The notes beneath the pieces are model-generated. The model worked only from the letters and a program-made list of their open reading frames with translations. It had not been told where the DNA came from and searched no databases. Shown in pieces: positions 9,063-17,779 of a stretch of 29,655 bases of DNA. The translations under genes were made by a program, and so were the position numbers. Numbering within the stretch: position 1 is the first letter of the stretch; each line of letters begins with the position of its first letter. The DNA lies in assembly GCA_012032065.1 (NCBI GenBank), contig JAAURV010000003.1:1-29655 (forward strand), written 5' to 3'. The stretch is from Hyphomicrobiales bacterium. Its GTDB lineage: Bacteria > Pseudomonadota > Alphaproteobacteria > Rhizobiales > Aestuariivirgaceae.

Positions 9063-9820
9063 TTGAATGCGTCCATCACATAGTCGGGCTGTGGAGAGAG
9101 CGTGGCTATGTCGAGGCCTTGCGACACGCCGGTCAGTGTCAGGAGTGTGGACAGTCCCGCCCCACGTCCACCCGCCACATCGTGCTCGGCGCTGTCGCCG
9201 ATGCACAAAATCCGTTTGGGATTGCCAAGGAGCGCCAATGCGTGATCGTAGATGGCGCGATAGGGTTTGCCGGCCCAGGTCACCTGGCCGCCCATGTCCG
9301 CATAGATTTGCGCGATGGCGCCAGGCCCCGGCAGAAGCCCATGGCGCGTCAGCATCAGCTTATCGGGATTGCAGCAGATCGCGGGAGTCCGCAGCCTCTC
9401 GAATATAGCGCGATACTCATCGAGGCTGGTGTGCGGCGCGTTGGACCCGGCTATAACGATGATATCCGCGCCGTCCGTTGTCCGCGAAATTGTTACGGAC
9501 TCGAATCCATAATCCTGGCCATCCTGGCCCACAATGAAGATCGACTTTCCTGCGATCAACCCTTGCCCGACTTCCCCGGAGCTCGCGGCCTCGACGAAAT
9601 GCGCGCGCGGGATACCCATCCGGATGATGCGCTCGCGATTAGCCGCCGAGCGCTTTCCGGAATTGGTCATCACCACGACGGGAATCTCGAGCCCGTGAAG
9701 CCGCGCCAGCACATCGGCTGCATGGGGATAAAGCTTCTGACCATCGTGAATGACCCCAAATTGGTCGATCAGCATGGCGTCGAAATTCATGGCGATTTCA
9801 CCCAGTCCCTCAATACGCAT
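9056..9820 (-). CDS. HAD-superfamily class IIA phosphatase (TIGR01459-like)
   Basis: About 254 residues. Motif I is FDAMLIDQFGVIHDG with the nucleophilic Asp, followed by VVVMTNSGKR (motif II) and RILCIGDSAEHDVAGG (motif IV), the pattern of NagD-like class IIA HAD enzymes. These hydrolyse small phosphate esters such as sugar phosphates, glycerol phosphate or phosphoglycolate in the cytoplasm. The chosen ATG (9820) overlaps the 3' end of the kinase gene by 11 bases; a later ATG at 9790 (MNFDAM) is also possible. The stop overlaps the aldolase start by 7 bases. Placement between a kinase and an aldolase suggests removal of a dead-end or overflow phosphate ester, or a true pathway step. Family is firm; substrate unknown. 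Confidence 0.85.
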   Translation of the reverse strand: MRIEGLGEIAMNFDAMLIDQFGVIHDGQKLYPHAADVLARLHGLEIPVVVMTNSGKRSAANRERIIRMGIPRAHFVEAASSGEVGQGLIAGKSIFIVGQDGQDYGFESVTISRTTDGADIIVIAGSNAPHTSLDEYRAIFERLRTPAICCNPDKLMLTRHGLLPGPGAIAQIYADMGGQVTWAGKPYRAIYDHALALLGNPKRILCIGDSAEHDVAGGRGAGLSTLLTLTGVSQGLDIATLSPQPDYVMDAFKW

Positions 9821-11075
9821 GGCCAATGCCTCGCCATGCAAGACGCGCGGCGCCAGCCGCGGCCTGATCGTTGTCGGCCTGCTTTGCGGGAACTTTGAGC
9901 GCGGCGAGCCGTAGTTTCGTCCACGCCTCATTCCCGGCGCCGCCACCCACGGTGCGGATCGAAACCAGCGGGGACGCGCCAAGCTCCGCGAGCTTCGCGT
10001 AACCTAACGATTCGACCGCTGCGATGCCTTCGAGTATGGCTTGCAGAAACAATTTGCGGTCTTCCGGCACGGGCGTGAGGCGCGGCGCGAAACCTGGATC
10101 GTTCACCGGGAACCGTTCGCCTGGTTCGTTCAGCGGATAATAGTCGAAGCCCGTGGGTTTTGACGGATCGATCGATTTCGACAATTCCACGATTTCAACC
10201 TTGCGGAAATGTTTGACGAGAACGGCGCCGCCGGTGTTGGAAGCCCCGCCTGCCAGCCACCGATCGCCGATCCTGTGGCTGTAGATGCCGAAGGCGGGCG
10301 CGAACACCGGTGTGGCCGAAAGCAGCTTGATGGTGAGTGTCGTGCCAAGCGATGTGACGCCGTCTCCCGCTTCCGACGCACCGCTCGCCAGGAAGGCAGC
10401 GCAGCCATCCGTCGTGCCCGCGACGATCGCCGTATCGGAAGGCAGGCCGAACGCCTTCGCTGCTTCCGGCATGATCGTTCCAATTTTCGTTCCAGCGGGA
10501 ACAACATTTGGAAGCTTCGCCGGCTCGATCCCGGTTTTCTCCACCCACTCCGGCCAGCGCCGCGCCACCGGATCGTAGCCGGTCTTCAAAGCGTTGTTTT
10601 CGTCGCTTGAGTCAAATCGCCCCGAGAATTGTCCCGCGATCCAGTCGGCCTGATGCAGAATGCGCTCCGCATTGGCCGCCATCGGCAAGGCCCGCGCCAG
10701 CGGCGAGGTGCTGCCGAGTGCCGCCGTATCGGGCGAGGCGGCGGCCTTGACCTTTGCGAGATCGCTCGGCTCCGCCACGTCGTTGTACATCGATGCAAGG
10801 CCAAGCGGCGTTCCGTTTTCCGCAACCGGCAGGATGGTGCCGGATGTGCCATCGACCGCGATGGCCCTTACTGTAAGCCCCTTGAGATCGAGCGCCCTCA
10901 GCGCCTCGCTGGTGGCGTCCCACCATATGGCGGGATCCTGCAGGATGCGGCCGAAACCCTGCAACGGCGCGATAATAGGCTTGGCCGACATTGCTTCGAT
11001 TTTTCCGGAACTGTTGACCGCCACGATGCGCACCCCCGAGGTGCCGATATCGATGCCGAGAGCGACGTCCGTCAT
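9810..11075 (-). CDS. FGGY-family carbohydrate kinase, short D-ribulokinase-like type
   Basis: A 421-residue sugar kinase with the FGGY actin-like fold. The N-terminal nucleotide-binding motif is GIDIGTSGVRIVAV; DGTSGTILPV and MYNDVAE follow, then AGTTDGCAAFLASG and SLGTTLTIKLLS, and a C-terminal TVGGGAGNEAW loop. The compact length and the MYNDVAE segment recall the D-ribulose kinases of cyanobacteria and plants more than xylulokinase or glycerol kinase. Its ATG overlaps the stop of the GpsA-like gene by four bases (ATGA), and its own end overlaps the HAD gene. It is the second kinase in the operon, so two phosphorylation steps or two related substrates are implied. The exact sugar cannot be read from sequence. 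Confidence 0.85.
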   Translation of the reverse strand: MTDVALGIDIGTSGVRIVAVNSSGKIEAMSAKPIIAPLQGFGRILQDPAIWWDATSEALRALDLKGLTVRAIAVDGTSGTILPVAENGTPLGLASMYNDVAEPSDLAKVKAAASPDTAALGSTSPLARALPMAANAERILHQADWIAGQFSGRFDSSDENNALKTGYDPVARRWPEWVEKTGIEPAKLPNVVPAGTKIGTIMPEAAKAFGLPSDTAIVAGTTDGCAAFLASGASEAGDGVTSLGTTLTIKLLSATPVFAPAFGIYSHRIGDRWLAGGASNTGGAVLVKHFRKVEIVELSKSIDPSKPTGFDYYPLNEPGERFPVNDPGFAPRLTPVPEDRKLFLQAILEGIAAVESLGYAKLAELGASPLVSIRTVGGGAGNEAWTKLRLAALKVPAKQADNDQAAAGAARLAWRGIGHAY

Positions 11076-12121
11076 GGGTGCAAGCGCGCGAAGGGAATGT
11101 CGAGCGGCGCATCTCGCGTTAGCGCATCGAGGAGCGCCACGGTGAGCGGAAGCTCTTCCTGCTTCAACAGTCCAGAGTCCATCATGGAACGAAGCGATAC
11201 CGCCACGGCGGCGCCGAGTTCCGCGCCTTCAATCGTGTCGCCCTTCATCGGGCCGTCCTTCGTCTGCTTGTAGGTGAGGCCGCGCCCGAGATTGTTGCCG
11301 AGTCTCGAATTGCGCCCCGCCATGCAGGTCACGTAGAGATCGCCCGCTCCCGGCATCCCATAAGCAGTGTCCTCACGCCCGCCCAATGCGCGCGTGAGCA
11401 TGGCCAGTTCCTTGATCGCCTGGCTGAACACGATGGCAGCAGCGTTGTGATTGAAGGCGCGGTTTTCCGCGGGCGGTAGCGTTTCGAGCCTGCCCGCCGC
11501 CCAGCCCACGGCAATGGCGAAGAAATTTTTGAATGCCGCGTTCAACTCCACGCCCATCATGTCTTCCGAGGCGCGCGGATGGTAATACTCGGTCTTCAGC
11601 ATTTCCGCGAGCCGCTGCGCTTCGCTCATATCGCGCGACACGATGACGGTTCCGGTATGGCGGCGCGCGCCGAGTTCGCCGGCGATGCACGGGCCTGCGA
11701 TCGCCGACACTTTCGCATCGAAGCCGCGCCGCCGCTTGAGTTCCCGTTCCACATAGTCCGGCAACGCATGAAGCGTATCGGTCTGCGGATGCATGCCCTT
11801 TGTGATCATCAGGATCGGAACCGGCCCCGGCAGCACATCGCAAAGCCGGTCGATGGCCCAGCCGATGCCCGCTGAACTCACGCCGAGCACGATAAGGTCC
11901 GCGCCGCTTGCGGCCTCGGCAAAAGCGACGTGCTGAAACGGCGCAATTTGTTTCGGTAACGTGACGTTTAACTTGGGATGCAGGCCATTTGCGCGCACGG
12001 ATTCGATGATCATCTCGTCCAGATGCGTTCCCGTCAGTCTGACGGTATGGCCACGATCGGCAAGGGGCATACACATGGCCGAGCCCATGACGCCGGCGCC
12101 GAGAATGGCGGCGACGCTCAT
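11072..12121 (-). CDS. NAD(P)-dependent glycerol-3-phosphate dehydrogenase homologue (GpsA-like)
   Basis: A 349-residue protein with the GpsA architecture. The N-terminal Rossmann motif is AILGAGVMGSAM (residues 5-16); KGMHPQTDTL and SAIAGPCIAGE are the middle motifs; ELNAAFKNFFAIAVGWAAG contains the catalytic lysine; and GAGDLYVTCMAGRNSR is the C-terminal signature. GpsA reduces DHAP to sn-glycerol 3-phosphate, normally for phospholipid synthesis. Here it lies in the middle of a transport and sugar-kinase operon, overlapping the ATPase gene upstream and the kinase gene downstream by four bases each, so it is probably a catabolic paralogue acting on DHAP/G3P or a related ketose/polyol phosphate. 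Family is firm, direction and substrate are inferred. Confidence 0.87.
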   Translation of the reverse strand: MSVAAILGAGVMGSAMCMPLADRGHTVRLTGTHLDEMIIESVRANGLHPKLNVTLPKQIAPFQHVAFAEAASGADLIVLGVSSAGIGWAIDRLCDVLPGPVPILMITKGMHPQTDTLHALPDYVERELKRRRGFDAKVSAIAGPCIAGELGARRHTGTVIVSRDMSEAQRLAEMLKTEYYHPRASEDMMGVELNAAFKNFFAIAVGWAAGRLETLPPAENRAFNHNAAAIVFSQAIKELAMLTRALGGREDTAYGMPGAGDLYVTCMAGRNSRLGNNLGRGLTYKQTKDGPMKGDTIEGAELGAAVAVSLRSMMDSGLLKQEELPLTVALLDALTRDAPLDIPFARLHP

Positions 12122-13170
12122 CGAATGGCCATACCCGTGGCGGCATCGAAGAGATGAACGCGCGATGTGTCTGGCGCGAGGCCAATCTTGCTTCCGCGCG
12201 ATGGCTGGATGCGCTCGCGGCTGATGGCGCAGACTTCGCTGCCCGCCAGATCCGCATAGATGTGAATCTCAGGCCCTGTCGGCTCGGTGACGGAGACCTC
12301 TGCCGTGACCCCCTTGCCCGGCGAAAGATGTTCGGGCCGGATTCCATAAAGCGCTTTCTGCCCCGTCTTGCCTTTGTGCGGCTTGGGAAGCGGAAGAAGC
12401 GCTCCGCCTTCCGTGCGGAAGCCGGTTTTGCCGATCTCGCCGCGCAGCAAATTCATCCCGGGAGAGCCGATGAACTCGGCGACGAACAGATTGGCGGGAT
12501 TGTCGTAGACCTCGAGCGGCGTGCCCGCCTGCTCGATCACGCCGTCGCGCAGGATCACGATCACATCCGCCATGGTCATGGCCTCGATCTGGTCATGCGT
12601 CACATAAACGGTCGTGGTCTTGAGGCGCTCGTGCAAATCCTTGATCTCGGTCCGCATCTGCACGCGCAGCTTCGCATCGAGATTCGACAACGGCTCGTCG
12701 AACAGGAACACCGCGGGATCGCGCACGATGGCGCGGCCCATGGCGACGCGTTGCCGCTGCCCGCCCGATAGCTCACGCGGAAACCGCGCCAAATAGGGTT
12801 CGAGATTGAGAATCTTCGCTGCCCACGCCGTTTTCTCGTCGATCTCGCTCTGCGGCCGCTTCTTCAGCGCCAACGAAAAACTCATGTTCTCCTTGACGTT
12901 CATGTGGGCGTAAAGCGCGTAGTTCTGGAACACCATGGCGATGTTGCGGTCCTTCGGATGAACGCCGTTGACGCGCTGTCCCGCAATCTCGATGTCGCCC
13001 GAAGTGACGCTCTCCAACCCCGCGATCATGCGCAGAAGCGTGGACTTGCCGCAGCCCGAAGGCCCGAGCAGAACGACGAAGGATCCGTCCTTGATCTCCA
13101 GGTCGATGCCGTGGATCACCTCCACGCTGCCGTAGTTCTTGCGGATATTCCTGACTGTCACCGAAGCCAT
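12118..13170 (-). CDS. ABC transporter ATP-binding protein, UgpC/MalK type
   Basis: A 350-residue ATPase of the carbohydrate-uptake CUT1 class. Walker A is GPSGCGKST (residues 36-44), the Q-loop is MVFQNYALYAHM, the signature is ELSGGQRQRVAMGRA, Walker B is VFLFDEPLSNLD, and the H-loop is VYVTHDQIEAMTMAD. The remaining C-terminal third is a TOBE/MalK-like regulatory domain (YGIRPEHL, AEVSVTEPTGPEIHIY). It would energise the two permeases encoded upstream. A ribosome-binding site (gggga) precedes the ATG, 15 bases after the G1PDH-like stop, and the end overlaps the GpsA-like start by four bases. Confidence 0.93.
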   Translation of the reverse strand: MASVTVRNIRKNYGSVEVIHGIDLEIKDGSFVVLLGPSGCGKSTLLRMIAGLESVTSGDIEIAGQRVNGVHPKDRNIAMVFQNYALYAHMNVKENMSFSLALKKRPQSEIDEKTAWAAKILNLEPYLARFPRELSGGQRQRVAMGRAIVRDPAVFLFDEPLSNLDAKLRVQMRTEIKDLHERLKTTTVYVTHDQIEAMTMADVIVILRDGVIEQAGTPLEVYDNPANLFVAEFIGSPGMNLLRGEIGKTGFRTEGGALLPLPKPHKGKTGQKALYGIRPEHLSPGKGVTAEVSVTEPTGPEIHIYADLAGSEVCAISRERIQPSRGSKIGLAPDTSRVHLFDAATGMAIR

Positions 13171-13185
13171 GTTTGGTCCCCGTCC

Positions 13186-14540
13186 CTATTGCGGATCGTC
13201 CGCGAGAAAACCGTCGAGCAGGCCCGCATCGTCCGCGAGGTCGAGAAAGGACCAGCGGTTGCGCACGTCGCGGGCAAACTTCACCGCATTTCGCCAGAGT
13301 TTGACGGAAATGCCAAGCTCCGTCGCGGTGGTGGGTCCGCCAGCGGCGCGGATGATGCGGGCGATCTCGTCTGGCTCCATCATCATGCCGCGCATTTCTT
13401 CGCGAAGCTCCGGCCAAAGCTCGTTGAGTTTTTGGTTCATCACCGCGGCATCCATGGCGTCGAGCGCCTTTTTCGACGCTTCAACAACATCAATCCGCCG
13501 ATGTCTTCGCCGTAGCGGGTGACGAAATCCGTTTCCGAAATCCGCGTTGGCGAAACCTTCGGCGGCTTGTCCATCGAAACAAGCAGCTTGTGCAGCCTGG
13601 CCAGTGCGATCGAGGCGACGCCCACCTGCTGGCCATGTGTCGTTCCGGGATGCGCGCTCCCCGCGAACATGTCGATCCAGTGCGAGACCTGATGCTCGCC
13701 CATCGAGCCCGAATGCGACGAGCCCACGATGTTGTTGCCGAAGCTCGCCTGCATCAGCACGCGGTAGAGATAGCCATTGGCCTCGGTGCTGTGCTTTGCA
13801 AGATCGGGCGCGGTGCGGATCATCTCCGCCTCGTCGTTCTCCACATTGAAGATATCGAACGGCGTCTTTGTATAGTGCGTGCCGAAAAGCCGGTGCGAGG
13901 CCCACCATTCGACTTGCGCGGTCGGGCGGCACAGGCTGTCGCCAAGCCCCGCCGCCGAAAGCCATGCCGGCGCCACCGCGTTCACGCCGAGATCGACGAA
14001 CACGCCGCGCGGCGCGTGCGCCGGAACGCTGGTCTTGTAGCCGTTGCGCAGCGTCACCGAAGCGGTTACCGCGCCATAGCCGTTCATCGACGCGGCAGTG
14101 GCGAAACTCGCATATTTCCGGCCATCCTTGAAAGTCGCGAATTTCACCGTATCCGAGAGCGATCCCGAACCCACGACAACGCAGCCCTCGCAATGCCGCG
14201 TCTTCTCCTGCATGAGAGCAATGGTGGGTTCGTCGCAATGCGTATCGCCGGGGAACACGATCTCCTCGACGCTCGTCCAGCCCTTGAGTTCCTTGGCCAC
14301 GCGGCGGCCCATGGCTTCGAAAGTGTTCGTGTCTGAAACCACCGCGAGCTTCCGCCCGATCTTGAGCGGCGCCACCAGATCGGCAGCGCCGCCGTCGAGC
14401 GACTCTTCGATGCGGATGGTCTCGAAGGGAACATCGCAGCGCTTGCCCGTCTCGGGATCGCGCCATTCGCCGGAGATCACCTCGCGGATCAGCGTGTTCC
14501 AGTCCGTGCGGCGCGGTTTCTCTGCGGCCGCCGCTGTCAT
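13186..14540 (-). CDS. sn-Glycerol-1-phosphate dehydrogenase-like (AraM/EgsA family, iron-type alcohol dehydrogenase), frameshifted
   Basis: The start ATG at 14540 has a good ribosome-binding site (gaggaa) and overlaps the upstream kinase stop by four bases. VVVGSGSLSDTVKFA is the NAD-binding glycine-rich motif; GSSHSGSMGEHQVSHW and HPGTTHGQQVGVA carry the histidines that bind the metal in this family. The first frame runs to 13440 with VTRYGEDIGG; one base missing near 13496 shifts to DVVEASKKALDAMDAAV and on to the stop at 13186, for about 451 residues. Family members reduce DHAP to sn-glycerol 1-phosphate in archaea and Bacillus. Location in a catabolic operon suggests oxidation of a glycerol- or polyol-phosphate instead. 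The C-terminal 95 residues lie beyond the catalytic core. Family firm, physiological reaction inferred. Confidence 0.85.
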
Positions 14541-16059
14541 GAGCGTTTCCTCGCAAAGACCTGCAGCCGCTCGTTCCAGTCCGCGAGCTTTGGCCAAAGG
14601 TCCTGATAGATTGCAAGAAGCTCCGCATAAGCCTTCGCTTCCTTGTCCCGCGGGCGGAAGGTTTTTGTGGGTTTGCCCGACATGGCGGCGGAGGCTTCGG
14701 CAATCGTCTTGTACCAGCCACCGCCTCTGGCTGCCGCCATGGCTGCCCCGAGTGCCGAGGCTTCAACTGTATCGAGTCGCTTCACAACTCTACCGGACGC
14801 ATCCGAAACGATCTGACACCACAAATCCGATTTCGACCCGCCACCAACGATGGCGAAATGGCCGATGGGGCTCGTCGCCTGCGCCACGCGATTGCTCATC
14901 ATTGCCTGTTCGAGAGCGATGCCTTCCAGCATCGCGCGGTAGAGATCGGCGCGGGTGTGGCTTCCCGAAAGCCCCGCCATCACGCCGCGCCCCGCGGGTC
15001 CCAATAGGGCGTCATAATCCCCGAGAAGTAAGGCAGCAGCACGAGCCCGCGCGATCCGATGGGCACGGTTGCCGCTTCCGCTTCAAGCGCGGCGAAAATT
15101 TTGGGAGTCTTGCGCGGATTCTCGCCGAACAAACGCTCGACGAACCACGTCACCAGATAAGTGCCGGTGCGGATGGCGGTCTCGAAGCTGAAGCCTTTCT
15201 CGCCAACCGCGACAAGGCTGCGGAAGGCGCGATCGATGGCGTAGCTCTCGCCATAGCTGCCGGACACCACAGCCGTGCCGAGGTTAAGATAGGCGCGGCC
15301 CTTCAGAAAAATATTGGCGCCAGTCCCCGCGCATTGCCCATCGCCGCCGCCCGCAACCACGGGCGTTCCCGCTTTGAGGCCGGTGATTTTCGCGGCGATT
15401 TCGCTGACCTCGCCCATGATTTCGCCGGATGGAACGAGCATCGGCAATTGCTCGCGCCTGAGGCAGCCCGCCTTCAACAGCGTGTCCGACCAATCGTAAG
15501 TCTTGGCGTCGAGAAAACCCATGGGACTCGCGGAGGAAATCGACGTCTTCCATTCGCCCGTGAGAAAATGCGCGAGGATTCCATGCACCTCGGTGGTCTT
15601 ATGCGTCTTCGCCCAGATCTTCGGTTCGTGTTTTGAAAGCCAGCGGCAACGGTAGAGGCAGGGCGTGATGTCGAGGGGAATGCCGGAGGTTGCGTGCACC
15701 GTCTCGCCGCCAAACTCTTCACCGACCTCCTTGACTTCCTCATGAGCGCGCTCGTCGAGCCACAGCGTTCCCGGCCGCAGCGCTTTTCCCTTTTCATCGA
15801 ATTGGGCGAAGCTTTCGCGCTGATTGGAAATGGCAAGCGCCGCAATCCGGTCCTTCCCTACTTTCTTCGTCAGCTGCTTCAGCGCGATCGTCAGCGATCC
15901 CGTCCAGTCCGCGACATCCTGTTCGAACCAGCCCATGCGCGGATTGGAAATCGGCACGTCCGCGCGTCCTTCCGCCACGGCGCGGCCTCGCTTGTCGAAC
16001 GCTATTGCCTTTGTCGCGGTCGTTGAGGAGTCGATACCGATGACGAGATCTTGTTTCAT
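14537..16059 (-). CDS. FGGY-family carbohydrate kinase, xylulokinase-like (frameshifted)
   Basis: About 507 residues after repair. The N-terminus has GIDSSTTATKAIAFD, then NPRMGWFEQDVADWTGS and AISNQRESF, typical of xylulokinase-like FGGY kinases; VVAGGGDGQCAGTG and LNLGTAVVSGSYG follow. The first frame stops at 14980 right after YWDPRGAA; one base missing near 14997-15002 would give YWDPAGRGVMAGLSGSHTRA, continuing to VGGGSKSDLWCQ and the stop at 14537. Both halves are conserved, so the break is probably a sequencing error. The gene begins 152 bases after the solute-binding-protein stop, beyond a palindromic repeat pair and a strong hairpin, and is coupled by ATGA to the G1PDH-like gene. It phosphorylates a ketose or polyol; which one is not visible. 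Confidence 0.87.
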
Positions 16060-16075
16060 TTGCAGCCATTTACAT

Positions 16076-16170
16076 CGTCATCCCGGCGAGATAGCCGGGA
16101 CTCATGCCTCAACTCGCGTACTTTCAATGACGAAGCGAGCTGCGCGATGGGTCCGGCTATCGCCGGGATG
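16076..16170. repeat. Inverted pair of short CCCGGC-type palindromic repeats
   Basis: The left copy (16076-16107) begins CGTCATCCCGGCG and ends GCCGGGACTCATGC, folding into a 7-bp stem (16081-16087 with 16094-16100). The right copy (16146-16170) is the same element reversed, with a 5-bp CCGGC/GCCGG stem. They flank about 38 bases in the gap between the solute-binding-protein and kinase genes. Longer members of the family occur at 27581 and 27751. Confidence 0.65.
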
Positions 16171-16179
16171 CCGGAAGGA

Positions 16180-16201
16180 GGGGAAGAGCGAACTCTTCCC
16201 C
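16180..16201 (-). terminator. Strong 3' hairpin after the solute-binding-protein gene
   Basis: GGGGAAGAG and CTCTTCCCC pair perfectly over 9 bp around a CGAA loop, starting 9 bases downstream of the SBP stop on the minus strand. No uridine tract follows, so an mRNA-stabilising or processing element, or leaky attenuation within the operon, is likelier than full termination. Confidence 0.55.
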
Positions 16202-16210
16202 GCCAATTCC

Positions 16211-17731
16211 TTACAGCAGCCCCGCGTCCGCGACTGCCGCGTCGATGGCCGCGGCCACCGTGTCCATGCACTTCTTGGCGTCGCCGCCGAAGTCCTGGCC
16301 GGTCAAGAGTTTGCCGAGGTTGACCGGAATCTCGTTGTTCGAGAATCCCGCCCACAGCGGCATGTCGGGTTCCGAAGCCATGTCGTTGTTGATGGTCTCG
16401 AGAACGACCGGCAAGTGGCGGGTCGTTCCCGAGCCGACGACTTCCTTGGCCTTGACCCGGGGATCGTTGAACGAGGAGATGCGCATCGGCGCAAATCCGC
16501 CGCCCAGCGTGCAGCGTGTCATGATGTCCTTCGAGCACGCCCACTGCATGAAGATCCATGCCGCGTCGATATTCTTCGAGTATTTCGACAGGCCGAGGAT
16601 CGAGCCGCCCTGATGGCCCCAGTTCGGGATTTCGCCGAAGCCTGCATCCGCGACCGGACGCAATGCCTTGCCCTGGATCGGACGCTTGCACTCCCACAGG
16701 CCCTTGACCTTGGAGTCGTCGGCATCGAGACCGGGGAAGAACTCGTCCCAGGAGTTGATCAGCGCCACTTGGCCCGAAGCCATCATCTGCCACTGGCCAT
16801 CCCAGGTGGAGTTGGTGGATTCGGCCGGAGAGTTCTTGAGCAACTCCTGATAAATCTGCAGGCCGCGCACGCCCGCTTCGTCGTTGCCCGAGAACTTCTT
16901 GTCCTTGGTGAAAATGGAGCCGCCTTCGTTCCACACCACCTGAGTCCAGTCGCAGTTGAGCGAGTAGTGCCCGGACTTGGCCTGAAGGCCGGTGCCGAAC
17001 ATGCCATTGGCTTTTTCCGCTTCGGTGATCATCTTCACGGCGGCGACGAATTCATCCACCGTGTTCGGAGGCGCGATCTTGTGCTTCTCCAGAATGTCCT
17101 TGCGGTACATCGTCGTCATGATCGGGATGTCGAAGGGAATGCCGGCCCACTTGCCTTCGTAGACGGCGAGGCCATCCACCAGGGGCTTGGAGAAGTCCTC
17201 CCAGTCCATGCCGGGCATGGCGAGGTCCGGCTTGTCCTTGTAGTACTGGATCGGATCGACGGTGTCCTGGGCGAAGGTCGCCACCCACGACTGGTCGAGA
17301 TAATAGAGGTCGTAGGAGCCAAGCTGGCCTTGCACGTCCTGCGTGGCCTTGGCCAAAACCTGTTCCAGCGGCACGATTTCGATTTCGACCTCGATGCCGG
17401 TCGCCTCGGTGAACTCGGCCTTCAGCTTGTCGAGCACGACGGTCGGCGGCGTTGCTTCCGACGTGTAGCGGATCTTGGCGCCCTTGAACTTGGAGCCAAC
17501 ATCCTTCAGCCACTTGTTGACCTCCATGTCCTGCGCGAAGGCCGCGCCGCCAATCAGCCCGCCGCCGCGGAAGGGCCGCGTGTTTCCAAGCAGTCCCACG
17601 TTAAAGGCGGAGAAGCCGACGCCCGCGAGTCCCATCTTCTTGAGAAACGCGCGTTTCGAGATGCGCCGCGCCGCGAAGTCCTTCGCGGTGTCGACGATGT
17701 AGGTCTTTTTGTCGTATTCTTTAAAGCTCAT
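16211..17731 (-). CDS. Extracellular solute-binding protein of a carbohydrate ABC importer
   Basis: A 506-residue periplasmic binding protein of the family 1 (MalE/UgpB-like) class. Residues about 22-66 form a long export signal with SKRAFLKKMGLAGVGF, a Tat-like signal with Lys-Arg in place of Arg-Arg, ending near GGAAFAQD where cleavage is expected. The mature part has the usual pattern: EFTEATGIEVEIEIVPLEQV, YDLYYLDQSWVATFAQ, NEGGSIFTKDKKFSGND and the tryptophan-rich WECKRPIQGK/NWGHQGGSILGLS region that would line a sugar site. A gggagg ribosome-binding site stands before the ATG. It is the third gene of the operon, after both permeases, an unusual order. The ligand is unknown. Confidence 0.92.
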   Translation of the reverse strand: MSFKEYDKKTYIVDTAKDFAARRISKRAFLKKMGLAGVGFSAFNVGLLGNTRPFRGGGLIGGAAFAQDMEVNKWLKDVGSKFKGAKIRYTSEATPPTVVLDKLKAEFTEATGIEVEIEIVPLEQVLAKATQDVQGQLGSYDLYYLDQSWVATFAQDTVDPIQYYKDKPDLAMPGMDWEDFSKPLVDGLAVYEGKWAGIPFDIPIMTTMYRKDILEKHKIAPPNTVDEFVAAVKMITEAEKANGMFGTGLQAKSGHYSLNCDWTQVVWNEGGSIFTKDKKFSGNDEAGVRGLQIYQELLKNSPAESTNSTWDGQWQMMASGQVALINSWDEFFPGLDADDSKVKGLWECKRPIQGKALRPVADAGFGEIPNWGHQGGSILGLSKYSKNIDAAWIFMQWACSKDIMTRCTLGGGFAPMRISSFNDPRVKAKEVVGSGTTRHLPVVLETINNDMASEPDMPLWAGFSNNEIPVNLGKLLTGQDFGGDAKKCMDTVAAAIDAAVADAGLL

Positions 17732-17779
17732 AGTTTGATCCTCCCATGGGTTAGAGCTTCGGTTTCTCGCGCGGCGTCC

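Noticed and set aside
14098..15636. A 512-codon plus-strand open frame
   Set aside because: It is antisense to the G1PDH-like and FGGY kinase genes and has no recognisable motif.
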